Below, piece after piece: positions 1-12,472 of a stretch of DNA of 64,000 nt. Each line of letters opens with the position of its first letter. Position 1 is the first letter of the stretch. A program made the position numbers and the translations under genes. Below the pieces are notes generated by a model, which saw only the letters and a program-made list of their open reading frames with translations, did not search any database and was not told where the DNA came from. This stretch comes from Himantopus leucocephalus (Eukaryota > Chordata > Aves > Charadriiformes > Recurvirostridae): NCBI GenBank assembly GCA_003993805.1, contig RSEF01000001.1, positions 180,063,837-180,127,836 on the forward strand, given 5' to 3'.

Positions 1-3000
1 ACTAGCTGGAGAGCAGGAAAAGTATGATCGTGCTGGACCCAGAGCGCCGCTCCAGTTCTAGGGGAGGTAAATAGCAGAGAAAATAAAACTAGCCCAAGGC
101 TTTAAAAGCAATCCCCAGCTTTTTTTGGCTGCAGTCACATAGGGATTGAAGAAAGCAGGAGAATCTCTAGGATGGTATGGATCTGTCTTGCTGTGGACTT
201 TGACTCCTTCCTCTGAGGTTGTTGTAGTTCCCAACAACTGAAAATGCTTTCAAGAAATTGTTCTTTAAGTAAAGCAGAAACCTGCATGCTGAGAGGGCTC
301 CCGTGCTCCTGCAGAGCTGGAGCATGGGTGCAGTAGATGTTATTTCCTCTTTCTGTGTTGCTGCTGGTTTGCTAAAATTCAGAATACCCAGAAATATTAA
401 TACAATGAAAGTACTCCTACCAGTCCCATCACTGTTTTATTATTCTCATAAATACAGGACATTGCCAGATACGTATATTGTAAAGGTAAGGAAAGCACAA
501 GCATTACATCTGAGTAGCTTGAAATCTGCATTTTTCTGATTTTTTTTTTTTCTGAATTTTTCCATCCTCTCGTTTCTTTGAATGTTTTTTTTTTTTTGTC
601 TGTTTCCATATCTGACTCATCTTCATACTTGTGTCTTATTCACATTTGTCTGATGTTTTCTGTTCATGGCTCACTCACCTTTTTGTGTCTCTTTCCATTC
701 TGGTTTCTTGCTCATGAGTACGCATATGCAAGATGCTCTTGCGATTTAAAAAAAAAATTAAAATCAAGAGACACAGCTTGTCTCGATGTCTTCACTTCAA
801 TTCCTGACAGTGGTCAACTCTGCTGTCTGCTCCAACAGTTTCTGTAAAAACAGAGAGGCAGGAAAAAAACCACACACCCAACCAAACAAGAACAACAACA
901 AAAGAATTCTCCTCAGAGGAGTATTCTGAAGCATCTTAAAGTACCTAAATTTTCATACTGAAAGAGCTGTAGACGTTTACACCATTTCTTTTGTATTTCC
1001 TCTCTCTCCATCATTTATCCTGTTCTTCCTCCTTCTGCCCACGGTTTTTTACTTTGCATATTCTGTTCTCTTCCTCATGTTCATCCTTCTAGTGCTCCTT
1101 TTCCGTCCTTTGTCCATCCTTTCCTGTTCCTGGGAGGAGGTTATACTGCTGCTGTTCTCCTGTCCCAAAAGGACTGCCACTTGGCACGTCCCTCTCTTCC
1201 CTCTGTTAGTGGAAGACTTGGAGGAGACTCCTTGTGCAGCTGCAGTCCTTGTTGCATGGCTGATGTGTTTGGCCTGTTCATCATCTTCCTTCAGGGAGAA
1301 AGTTTGGGAGTGCCTAAATCCTATTGAAAATCAGTGTATTCTTACATATGACTGAAATTATTGCCCCAGTGACTGTTTTCGGAGCTCCAGAGAAGGATCT
1401 GGTCTAATTGCAGAGAAAGGCAAGGTCACCTGGTGTCTGCAAATGATGGTCGTACAAGGTTTGTGTGGAGCTGGACCCGAACGACGGACTTCAGCGACTT
1501 TCTTCAGGGAATATCCAAATGCATGAAACGGCCCTGGGAAGGTGGGACTGCCTTGAGTGCACGACAGGTTGTGCTGCGCCTTGCTTCTAGGTGCCTTCTG
1601 GAAGAGCAAATCTCTTGTTCCTGGCTGAGAGAAGCTGCGTATGGATTTGAACCCCACTGACCAGGGAGGAGCAGCTTAGTCCTCTCTGCAACTCCTGATG
1701 GGTGGGGAGGGAGAGTGGTACCGATGCCCTGTTGCGGCTGCTCTGTTTTAGCCAAGAAGAACGAAACATTGTCGGCTCTTCTCAAGTGAAGAATGTTTGT
1801 TCTACTTCAGATGCGGGAACCATGGATCTCTGCCTTGTGCAGGGGATTTGGGTTTAAGATTGGCGTTTTTTTGGGTGCGTTAGCTAATTCTGGTCAGCTC
1901 TTAAAAGTGTGGGTGAAGGTTTCGATCCTGCTATGAAGTGCCTCTCTCTTCCCATGAACAAAGTCCCCATCGTGGGCTTCTGGGTCCTTGAGCTTGAGGA
2001 CCAGGTAGCTGCGAGCTCGGAGCTGCGGTGGGGGACGTGTGGACACTGCCATGTACTGGCTCTGATCTCATGTCTCTTTGTAGGTGCCAGATAACGCTCA
2101 GCTTCCACAAACTGAGTAGCTGTCCCATCTAAACATTGCGGTTCATTGTACCTTTTTGTTTGTGGTTCTGTTGTTAGAAGGTAGTTGGGATTATGAATAG
2201 CTGGTGATGAAAAAACATTGGGACAAAGTAAAAATCTAGCAGTTTGTTCTGTAGTTTGAAGGGTACTTCAACGCAAGAATTTTTTTTAAAAAAAAGCTTT
2301 TAAAATGAAAGCTGAGATAAGCACTATCAGTGAAAGGACCTTAAAAAGGTTGCAGCAAGCAGTCATAAAGATAGGACATGTATGGAAGCTATTGTAGATA
2401 ATGTTTTACCTTGAACTGTCCATTTCTTTTTATATGCTTACAGTAAAGGTTTTTGATAATATTAAGTAGCTGAAAACCTGTATTTCTTTTACCATCTCTA
2501 GCTAAATATGTTCGTATTTCCACTGGAAATCCATATCTTCAGGGGCTGATAATTCTGAGCTGTAAAAATGTAGAAACTTAGCGTAGGATATCTCAGCAAA
2601 AATAAAATCAAAGTCACTTCAGGTATAAATTATCTGCTGCCTGTAAAAAAAACAAATTAACAGGACTGGAGAAGATACATTGTACTGTACTGCAAAGAAG
2701 TCTGCTATATAATAGAAATGGCATATTGTCCAGAAAAGAAAGCTAATGGTCTGTATTTGACTGGGGTTAAGGTGTTGCCCAGTAATAGTGGTAGCTTTGA
2801 ATTACCTTGGAGGGATCAGTTTTCTTAAATAAAGTGTCGTGTGTAGAGGCTATGCTGGAGTATTCCTAGATGAATGTAGGAGCGTAATCCATTGGATTAG
2901 CAGCTGGGTCCAGGATGCTTCTCTCTTTTGCTGGACTTAAGCAAATCTTGGAGGTTTTATTGTAATTTTATTTTCTTTTGCCTCTAAACACACACGTAAT

Positions 3001-5777
3001 TTAAATATGCCTTTTGTGCTGCCTGCTGTGAGACACTGTGCAGGTAGAGATTCAAACACTTTCACTTGTGTGGAAGCAAAGTACTGAAAGTCATCGCAGC
3101 GTATCCTCCCTCTTGTCTCTGACTGTCTGGTCTTTGTTAAAGTGCCCGTTGGCATCATATCTAACAGCTAAATAGCACTCGTGGGTTAATTTAATTTTCT
3201 TTTGAAGCATGTCTGTAATGTAAAGTGAAAGAGTGTTGAGAAATAAAAATACTCCTGTGGACTCTTCATCGCCTTTTTATGGAGACTTCTCTTTATGTTT
3301 CGCTCACTATTTTGGGAGTGCAATTACATTAAGGATTGATCCCACTGAAGTTTAATGAGAAAACGTATAGCTCTGTCAACAGTACACGAGTCCTGAGACG
3401 ATTCCAGAATTACAGGAAAAATGAAATGATTATGGGGACACAGAGCGTGATCCTACCAGCTCTTGCTGATAAATTCCTGACATCTCTCTATCTTGATAGA
3501 GCAATCAAAAGTATAAGTATTTTCTTATGTTATTTAAAAAATTCTGTGCAAAATTCATGCTGTTATTGAAGAAAGTAAAAATTCTGGAAGGCGTTCCAGT
3601 TCTGCAGTAACAGTCATCAGTTGGCATGTTGTCCCATTGGTCCACCACGTGTGGTTTTGATGAGACAGACTTAGCAGACCCTGCGCCTTTGCTATACCAT
3701 ATGCAGTGGTCTCCATCTCCCCTTCTTCCATTTGTACTCCCTTCCGTGTGCTGGCTCCAGTACTGATTTGGCCTCCGAGCAAGCAGATTCCGTTCACTAA
3801 TCTGGCTGAAAACTAATTATTTTTAAAAGTCAATTGTAGTTTTGCCCGTTTGGTGACCTTAGTTCTCCAAAGTATTCAGATGAACATCAGAGGTGGTGAA
3901 CCTCTCATGAACCAAGGGTCAATGAGGTGAATCCAGAGCAGGCAGCGGGGAGGAGAGGGCTGGTGACACCGTGCTTTCAGATGGGTTCGTCTGTTTTGAT
4001 TAGCTGTGCCCCCCACCAAGAAACATGACTGTCTTCTTGTGGTAGAGTTGCTGTTCTGCTTCACGGCTGAGGAAGCTGCGGCTGTGGTGCACAAAGGGTT
4101 TCCTAGGTGGTACAGTGTGAAAAACAGGACTACAGTTGGGGACTATTTGTGCTGGGTCTGGGTTATTCCTTAGAAGGACATTGTGCTCCTTGATGTGCTT
4201 TGATTTTTTTTTTTTTTAACTTGATAAAAAGAAATAGGGTATTAAGTACAAATTAAAGAATGCAAGAAGTAAAATAAATAATTAAACCATAGTTATTTTT
4301 CTAAACTACAGCTTTTATCTATGAGATACATCTCAGTCTGTGTCAAGATCTGTTACTGCTGTGGTCAAATCCTATTTCTGGGTAAATTGCATGACAGCAG
4401 TGATTTTAATACGGGACCTGATGCTCGGACACAGTGAGTAAGCCCTTGCTGGGCTCTGAAGCAACCCATGCTCCTGACTTAAATGGGTGTCCCAGGCACC
4501 TGGCACAGTCGGGTCACATATTTGGGTACAGAAAAAGGAAACGCTAGGTCTGCAGCATTACTAATACGTTATGCTGAAGGATTAGCTACAAATTTATGAT
4601 ATTAAAAATTTGAGCTAGACCGATGTGGGGCTTTTTCCCTGCCTCAGGCTATATTTATGCGGTGTAGTTGTAATTAAAAGTGTCATAAATCTGTGGGTTT
4701 TTTTCTCTTATTTTCAGTGAAAGCTAATATGTAAAACTGTGCTTGCCATACTTCTCTTAATACTTTTATGACTTGCCAGTATAATAATTAAGTTAAATCC
4801 CCCGTGTTTCCCACTTCAAAATCCGTGAGGGTGAAACTGGCTTTGTATTTTACAAACAACATTATAACAGTGAATCTGGATTGTTAAGCCTTCTTAGGCA
4901 ACATGTATTTATCCTCCCTCCTTCCATCCCTCCCCTGGAGAATGTGGGTTAAAAGTTAAAACGTCCAAGTCTTGTGACTGTATTTTGAGAAAAAGGATGC
5001 TTTGCTTTTGTGGTTGGTTTTTTTTCTTGTTTTTTTTTTTTTTTTNCTTGGGGGCATGTTTCTTTTTGTGTTCTGCACCGCTCCCCCCCCCCAAGCTGTA
5101 TATTCTCTTTAGCATGTGACTTGATAATTCAAAAAATAATATGGCGTTTCTCTTTGAAATTACAGTTACAGTGCAAGGATGGTCATGGGACAGAGAGCTA
5201 GATATTTGGTGTGAACTGTTGGGCTTTTTTTTCTCGTTATCGTTGAGTGCCACTGCCAGTTGGTCGACTGCTGCTTGCTTTCACAAAAATGTTGAACGCT
5301 GAATATCCCTGGTGTGATGCAACATGGGAAGGAAGGTACGGTCTCTTGCCCTTGGGCTTTTGCTGTGGGCATCTGATGGCGTAGTTTGTGGAGAGCCGTG
5401 CTGGTGAGCATCCATTGCTGAAGGCGGTTGGGGGCTCTGGAGAGATGCCTGGAGGCACCACGTGCGTAGTGAGCTGGACCAAGGCAGAGCTCCCTCGCTC
5501 TCCTCCAGATATTTCCCAAGGATAGATATGTCCCACGACCCGAAACCAAGCATGACCTTCATGATTTACGGTTGAAATGCAGGCAGAATTTTTCACAGTC
5601 TGCTTTGTGTTCCTTCTCTCTGCTTTTATATGAAATCAGTTACACCACTGCGAAAAAAAATATTACAGATGTTGCTGAAAACCACTGCTTTAGTGCGGCG
5701 TTATTAAGTATTTTGGAACTGAGACACAACCTGGACACTGCTATTTTTCTAGAAGGCAGAAACAATATCATCTGAGG
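1..5777. other. Intron 1 of KLF12 or upstream DNA, no gene seen
   Basis: AT-rich DNA with no recognised exon, RNA gene or interspersed repeat. It has T homopolymers near 540-553, 587-598 and 4206-4219, an A/C-rich stretch at about 864-904, and a T-tract at 5029-5045 that runs into a single N at 5046. Open frames of up to 127 codons exist on both strands (for example 5166-5549 minus), but they overlap one another, resemble no family I know and lack flanking splice signals of note. A 5' noncoding KLF12 exon could be present unseen. No CpG island marks a promoter. Confidence 0.6.
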
Positions 5778-5862
5778 TTACAGAATCACAGAATGATAGG
5801 GGTTGGAAGGGACCTCGCGAGATCATCTAGTCCAACCCCCCTGCCAGAGCAGGTACACCAGT
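5778..5862 (-). mobile_element. CR1 LINE 3'-end fragment
   Basis: The plus strand reads ACAGAATCACAGAATGATAG followed by a GGTTGGAAGGGACC core and ATCATCTAGTCCAACCCCC. This is the reverse complement of the avian CR1 3' terminus, so the element is in minus orientation. Only about 85 bases remain, a severe 5' truncation typical of CR1. It has no coding content. Confidence 0.9.
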
Positions 5863-7009
5863 TTTGAAGGGAAAAGGGAACTGAGTGTGTCCTCTGAGTC
5901 CTCAGTACTGAGCGCGGTCTAACTTTAGCATCAAAGTGTAGTAATAATTGTGGACTCCATATGTAATTCTGCTGATGCAATCTGTGGAGTCCTGGGTGAT
6001 TAATATCATGTATGCATCCTGGTGCTTCGTTCACAGATGATAGGAAACTACAGAAATCTGTTCCTCCTTCTGTTTCATCATGTGATTCATATTCTTAGTT
6101 TGTACATAAAAATCCAAAACTTGAAATTTCCTTTTGGAAGATATTTTATATCTCAGATGGATTATAACATGCTTACATAAACATACCATGTGTGCATGGA
6201 AGGAAAAAAAAAAAAACCCGACCCAAAATCCCCAAACCAACTGGTGGAATTACTGTTACTTTGCTTTCCATGTCTTGAAAGTTCACAAAGTCTTCCTCGG
6301 AGCAGTTGATCTGAGCTGCTGAAGTCCCTTAGATGTAGTCTAACAGTATGTGCTAGTGATGGCGCGTGATTTGGCACTCAAGTAATGCGGGGCTTTCTTT
6401 TCAGCTGAAAACCTATTGTCACTTTTCTGTTATCTGTGTAAGCTGCAGCTATAGCTGTTGTTATGCTAGCGGGCATCACGTGGGAAGAATAGGAAACCCG
6501 TGACACAGGAACTGTGTTTAAAAATACAGTTTGTATTATGGGAAAGCAAGAATATCCCTAAACAGTCAGAATTAACTATGCGAACTGTATTTCTGTGGTA
6601 CGGTACTTTAATATGAAGCTGCTGGGTTTTTTACCTCTTCAGAATGCCATGAACAAGCTGGAGGTTTCAAGATGTGTTAGCAAATACATATAAATACACA
6701 ATACATATTTTTACATAGATGCATTTTACATAGATTTACACATAGATGCATAATCATGATACATGATTCTGAAGAAAAATTGCAGTTATTTTTTAACAGA
6801 CTAGAAGGAAAATAAGGTTTGGAGTTTTTTTTTTTTTCTTGTTATAAGAATGCTAAAACTTGTGTAAAGCTCTCTAGTTCAGATGTTTTCTCTGAATTCT
6901 GGGTCTTAAAAACTTGTGTCACTGGAATGGGATCTTCCTATACTCTCAAAAAACTGTATTGCCAAAGTCTTAGAGGTTGGAGAAACCTAATATACACAGG
7001 AGAAGACTC
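5863..7009. other. Intronic spacer between two CR1 copies
   Basis: AT-rich unique sequence with an A homopolymer near 6204-6216 and a degenerate ACATAGAT-type repeat at 6683-6765. I see no gene. Confidence 0.6.
6683..6765. repeat. Degenerate ACATA/ACATAGAT low-complexity repeat
   Basis: ACATA, ATACAT and ACATAGATGCAT-like words recur through about 80 bases, including three copies of ACATAGAT in 45 bases. This is an interrupted microsatellite-like tract. Confidence 0.65.
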
Positions 7010-7908
7010 AGAACTGTAGACTAATGTAGGTTGGAGGGGACCTCTGGAGGTCATTCGTGTGGTCCAGTCCCTGCTCAAAGCAGGGAGAAATTCAAAGTTG
7101 ATTCCAACTTCAAATTTTGCTGAGGTTGCTCCGATCCTTGTGTAATCCAGTGCTGAACATCCCCAAGGATGGAGAATCTGTGACTGTTCGAGGCACTCTG
7201 TTGCAGTGTTTGATGACCTTTATCATTAAAACCTTTTCCTTTCCTGATTTCCTTAATTGGAATTTCACTTGCTGCAGTTGTGTCCTTTGCCTCCTCTCCT
7301 GTTTCTGCACACCTCTGAGAGGAGTTGGGCTCTGTTGTCTTCGCACCATATTAGGTAGTTGCAGACAGCAGTGAGTTTCCCCCCTCTTAAGTCTTCTCTC
7401 CAGCTCTCTCAGCCTGCCCACAAACATCATGTGCTCCGGTCCTTGATTGGCTTGGTGGCCTGTCCTGGACTACCTCTGGTATGTTCATGTCTGGCTGGTA
7501 CTGGGGAGCCTGGCACTGGACCCAGCACTACAGATGTCTCGCCAGTGTTGAGAGGAAGGATCACCTCCCTCAACCTGCTGGTGATGCTCTTCCTAATGCT
7601 GTTGGTTTTCTTTACCACGAGGGCCCATTTCTTGCTCGTAGTCAACTTTTTGTCTACCAGGACTCCAGCTCCTTTTCTGCCAAGCTGCTTTCCAGCTGGT
7701 CACCAGCATGTACTGGTGCATGGAGTTATTCCTCCTCAAGTGCAGGGCCTGCCGTTTGCTTTTGCTGAATTTCACAATGTTCCTGCCAAACCATTTCTCC
7801 AACTTGGTGAGATGCCTCTGAATGGCAGTGCTGCCCTTGAGGGTGCTCACAGCTTCCCCAAATTTTGTTACCTGCAAACCTGCTGAATGTGTGCTCTGTC
7901 CCATCGTA
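7010..7908 (-). mobile_element. CR1 LINE, about 900-base 3' portion, minus strand
   Basis: This is the reverse complement of the end of CR1 ORF2 and its 3' UTR. The diverged 3' terminus lies at about 7025-7080 (TTGGAGGGGACCTCTGGAGG and CCCTGCTCAAAGCAGGG). Matches to the C-terminal ORF2 region follow; for example 7428-7450 and 7555-7590 correspond to the parts read on the minus strand as the ARDHLL-type and VIPLSTL-type segments. The match fades near 7900, just beyond where the reverse-transcriptase catalytic motif would lie. Many substitutions and frame breaks make it an old 5'-truncated copy. Open frames here, including the 175-codon plus-strand frame at 7359-7886, are shadows of this repeat. 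Confidence 0.9.
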
Positions 7909-10900
7909 CTGGTTTTAACGAAGCTGTTTTACGGTATTGGCACATAGAAATTGGCTGCTAGTAGGACTTTGAGTAGCTGATGAATGTATTTTGAGGCTAG
8001 TGGTCCGGCTGGTTTTCCACCTACTTTGTGGTCTAATAATTGGAGGTGAAGGACAATTTATCCGGTGTACATAATAAACCATAGGGGTTTCATAGTAGTA
8101 AGATTTCTGTCCTGTGAATCTTTGAGATTTTCTTAGGTATAAGAGGAACGATTTCATTCTGACACCCTCTGGTTCTCTCGGTCTTAAGGGTTTTATTTCA
8201 ATTACTCTGCTTCAGTCAAGGTGTTCGTTCAGCTCATGTTTTCATAACTCTCCACAGACCTCCCTCCCCTGTATTTTACATATAGAAAACTTGCACATGG
8301 GATATTTATGGAGGCAGCCCTGGCTTTTGAAGGCCGTGGTATTTTGCTTCCTTTTACTGATGCTTTGTCCTGTCCTCCTCACGTTCCACCCTACGCTGAG
8401 ACTTCTCCTTCTTAGACATTATCTCCTCTTCGCTCTACTCTAGAGATCAAATGTAACCCTTTCTCTTCTAGACATCATATCTATTGTCCTATTTTTCTGT
8501 TTTTCTCTTTAAATATAAATTAGTATGAAAAATTCATGTCTTCATCATGCCGCTACCTTACACCTCTCCCTGGTGCCCTGTTTACCACTTTGGTGGCAGG
8601 GCTTCCTGTCGGCGTGTGAAATAAAACCCGATGCCCGAGCTCATTCACAGAGGAAGGAATTGCTAAAAATGGCAATGCTGAGGCACTGGAGTGTAAGCAA
8701 GCAAGCAAAAATTCAGAAATACACCTGTTTGAAAGTCATTAGGAGTGCACAGTCACAAAAATAGCAGTCAGTGGCTGGACTCATCTGCTACTTCCCCAAA
8801 AAGAATCTCCTTAAAAAAATATTAGACTTACATAGAGAAATGAACAGAGCAAAATAAATGTAAAAGATAGTTTTCCATTTGCTGTAGTTTACAGAGGAGT
8901 TTAGTCTTTTTCTTTAAAAGATACTGCGTATAGCCCTGGTTTTACACTCTGGGGCTGTTGATTTCTTCTGTGGTGGCAGTAAGTTAGATAGTCTTCCCTA
9001 TCATTCATACTCCTCCATTTCCATTTCTGAGAATCAGGGAAAATGCAAATGCAGTAGGGCAAGTTGCAGTAAACGTATACTCATTTCCCTTCTCTAATTT
9101 TCAGTGGCATTTGAGTCTTTTTCTTTTGGTTCCCTTCCTGCTATTTCCTTTCCATTCCTGTTAGTTGGCCCTTGTCTTTCGCAAGTGAGTATTGATGTTT
9201 GTTACTGCTTTTAACAGCATTGTTTTCTTATGTGACTGTAGCATATAAGGGAAGATAATTACAAGTTACCTAATTGCTCCGTATAGATGAATGCTTGCGG
9301 TAATGGATTTATTAATAACTTTTTCAGACAGTGCATCTCCGTTGCGCAGTACAGGAGTGAAGCATTCTGTCTGAGCATTACCAATTAGAGTATATATATA
9401 ATGACAAGGATACTTACAGCTAAAATGATATTAACATTATGTGATCAAACTCTAATATTAAAAAAACCCCACGGTTTTGTGTTTGCAATAGAAAAAAATC
9501 CTGGTATTTATGGTGATTCTTTGGGTGTGACTAATCGGATGTAACCAAATCCCAAGAGATCAGAGGTATTTAGATGTGTCTCTATGTAGTAATAACACCT
9601 TCTGTATGTGGTTACCTAGAGGGTGTCTACATTTCCGTGTGTCCTTTTACTGTACTAAAAAGACTTTTATTTTAGTGGTGAGTATAGTGTTATTTTGAGT
9701 GCATTCACTACTGTTCTTTATTAACGTATAGCCCGTTTGGTGGTACAGATTTACACTTCATCTTTACATACCCGGAGCTGAGATGCATTGAAATAAAAAA
9801 TAAAGTGAAATACATGGACCAAATACTGACTTTTGTATTTCTCTAGGGATCACAACCAATTACATCATCAGCTCCAGGGACCTTTGTAATGACCTAGATG
9901 TGCCAGTATTACAGAGTTCAGCGGTATCCGGAAACTTCCATCTGACTAGGGTTAGCAACAGTCTTGCCTCTTTCAGAAAATAGATTTAGCCACTGGAACA
10001 TGGACCTCTGTATAAAGGAACTGACTTTTGCCATTGCCGTTGTTTTTGGGGGGCACAGATCATAAAGCTTGTGTACAAAGTCAGTTTTTAAGAAATGGGA
10101 GGACTGATTGCTATTGTGTATGCGCTGTTCTTTTTCCATTTAAAAGACTGGTGTGTTATTTCATATCATACTGAGGAATGAAAATGTATTTTGCTTACAT
10201 CCTCTTTTGTTCTTGACAGCTAAAACTTTGTGATAATAATTCATACTGTTCTTCAGCTTTAACAATTCTGCAGACATCATCTTTGATAGTTGATCTGCAA
10301 AACATCCTTAAAAGGCATAGAATTTATTGGAATTGGTCATATTTTGGGGAGGGTTAATCCTGATTTTCCATTGAAAAATGTTTACTTTATGGATGTCCAT
10401 AGGAACAATTAAAGTAAGTATCAGAGCTCTTGGCAAACTGCCAGACCGCATACACTGACTATTTTTGTTCTATTTGTGGTCCTGATGGTAAGTTAAAGCA
10501 GATGTTTTCTCTTCAGAGTGAATCAGAACGAATCTTGGTGCTACAGGCAGTTTTGCTTTGCAGGTCCAGTGATTCCATTCTTGAAGCTTGTCTGTAATAG
10601 ATATAATGAAGATGTAATGATTTTTGAGGTAATCACAGTGGTGTGAATTGCTAGGGAGAGACTAGATGGTCCCTTGAGGTTTCCTCCATCCTGTTTTTTA
10701 CAATTTGTGTGAATTCTCCAGTGATGGCTCTTCAGGTGGCAATAGAGAAAATGAAGCTGTGAAAGCAGGGGAGGGCCAGGTGGTAAGGACTGTCGTCTGG
10801 CACACTCCTAGCAGGAGTGGAGGAGGAAGACTGATGCGTTCCTAGCTATGCCATCCCGCTCACGCTAATTTCTTTCAGTTTGGGAACAGCTCAGAGGATG

Positions 10901-12451
10901 CCGTGGTCTGCTGGACCTTGCCTCCAGGGTGGTTGTAACTTAAGGTCAAGGTAATGTTGATCAGCTGCTTGAAGCTTAATTTAGTATTAGTTTAATTTAG
11001 TGTTAATGTCTCCCGCTCCTATGGAGGAGGCCTTTTGTCTTAGGGGACAGGAGGAGAGGTGAGGGGAGAGGATGACATGGGCAGGAAGCTGAGCTCCAGA
11101 GAGGCAGCATAGTGGTGGTCTCCTGCTGAGGTCCATAGCAAGCTTTCTCCAGCTCAGGGACCTGTCTTGCTTTCCAATGCCTACAAGAGACTTTTATGAT
11201 CACCTCTGTAAAGGTTTGCGTTGCTCCATCCTTCTTACCACCCTCTGCTCCAACTCTGTAACGGAACTCAACACGGCTACTTCTTGTCTTCGTCACCCTT
11301 CTCAAGAGGAGGGGAGGGCATGTCATGACTGTCTGTTCAGTGTTTTATCTTGAAAATTTATTCTCTTTTTCTTTTCTGAACCCCGGGACGGCGCTCGTCT
11401 GAGAGCGCTGGGTGCAAAGCACGAAAAGCTCAGAAGACAAAGCTGGTACTGTTGTAGCCATCGCTGGCGTGCTGGTCTTCAGGAAACTTCTCAAGAGCAG
11501 TTTCTGCAAAAGTTTTGCATCCCTGGTACAGCTTAGAGATGTTTGTGTATCTTGAAGGCATTTACAGGATAGTAACAAGATGCTTGTGTATGTCATCCCT
11601 GAATATTAATACAAATGTGCTTCTGTATTTAGATAATACGCTCTTTCCAAACTCATTCAATGTAATATTTTCTTGTGGGCTCTTTTCAAACCTTGATAAG
11701 AAAAACAACACAGGAAAAAAAAAAAAAGACATTATTTCTTTCAGTATGTGTTTAAAAGAGCGTACTTTGTATTTGCTGACATACTGCAGGTTAGGATGTT
11801 TCCAGTTAAGCATGTGGCTTTTTAGTGAATTTGCTTGTTAGGAAGCCAGACCTCGCTGCTTTCTCATTTTGAAATGGTGCTGGCTTGTTCTAATCCTTCT
11901 CCGCGTGTCAAAGCCCTTTAAACCGCTGGCCCCAGTTCATGAGATTTTTCCATACAAGGGGATGACTTACCATATTTGATACCCTAAAGATCAGGGGCCT
12001 GTCGAGATTTCCTGACTGCCTGACGCTTGTATTTTAGCATGCCCGCTGTGAGCAGCGGGACGTGACAGCGGACGGGCGGATGAATCACTGGACCGATCTC
12101 GCGTTACTGTCACTCGGTCAGTTGATAAGGGAAAGGGAGATGAGAAAAGTGGGCTTCCTCTGTATGTTAGATAGGAAAATGCAGCTGGAAAAGCAAAATA
12201 ATTTGACCGTAATGCATCAGTGGGACTAAGAATAGAAGTGATGCAGCTGGAGAAAATGGCTCTTAAATGCAAGAAGGGCCTGTTTGCCCTTCCCAGCTGT
12301 AAGCCTCCAGTTGGGTACCAAGAACTAATGGGCCGGGGAGGGGTGATAATAGGCCTGTGCTGAATATAGCCCTGGTGGGAGCAGGTTGGATTTTAACCCT
12401 TTGATACGCGTTCCCACTGTGTGGGTTTGTGCGTATGTCCACATGCAATAG

Positions 12452-12472
12452 TTATTTATTTATTTATTTATT
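12452..12472. repeat. (TTTA)n microsatellite
   Basis: Five perfect TTTA-type units in a row. It is short and probably polymorphic. Confidence 0.85.

Noticed and set aside
5029..5046. Single N at the end of a T homopolymer
   Set aside because: Unlike the other four Ns, its flanks are not duplicated beyond the T run. A homopolymer sequencing failure explains it.
7359..7886. 175-codon plus-strand open frame
   Set aside because: It lies antisense inside a minus-strand CR1 copy; it is a shadow of the repeat.
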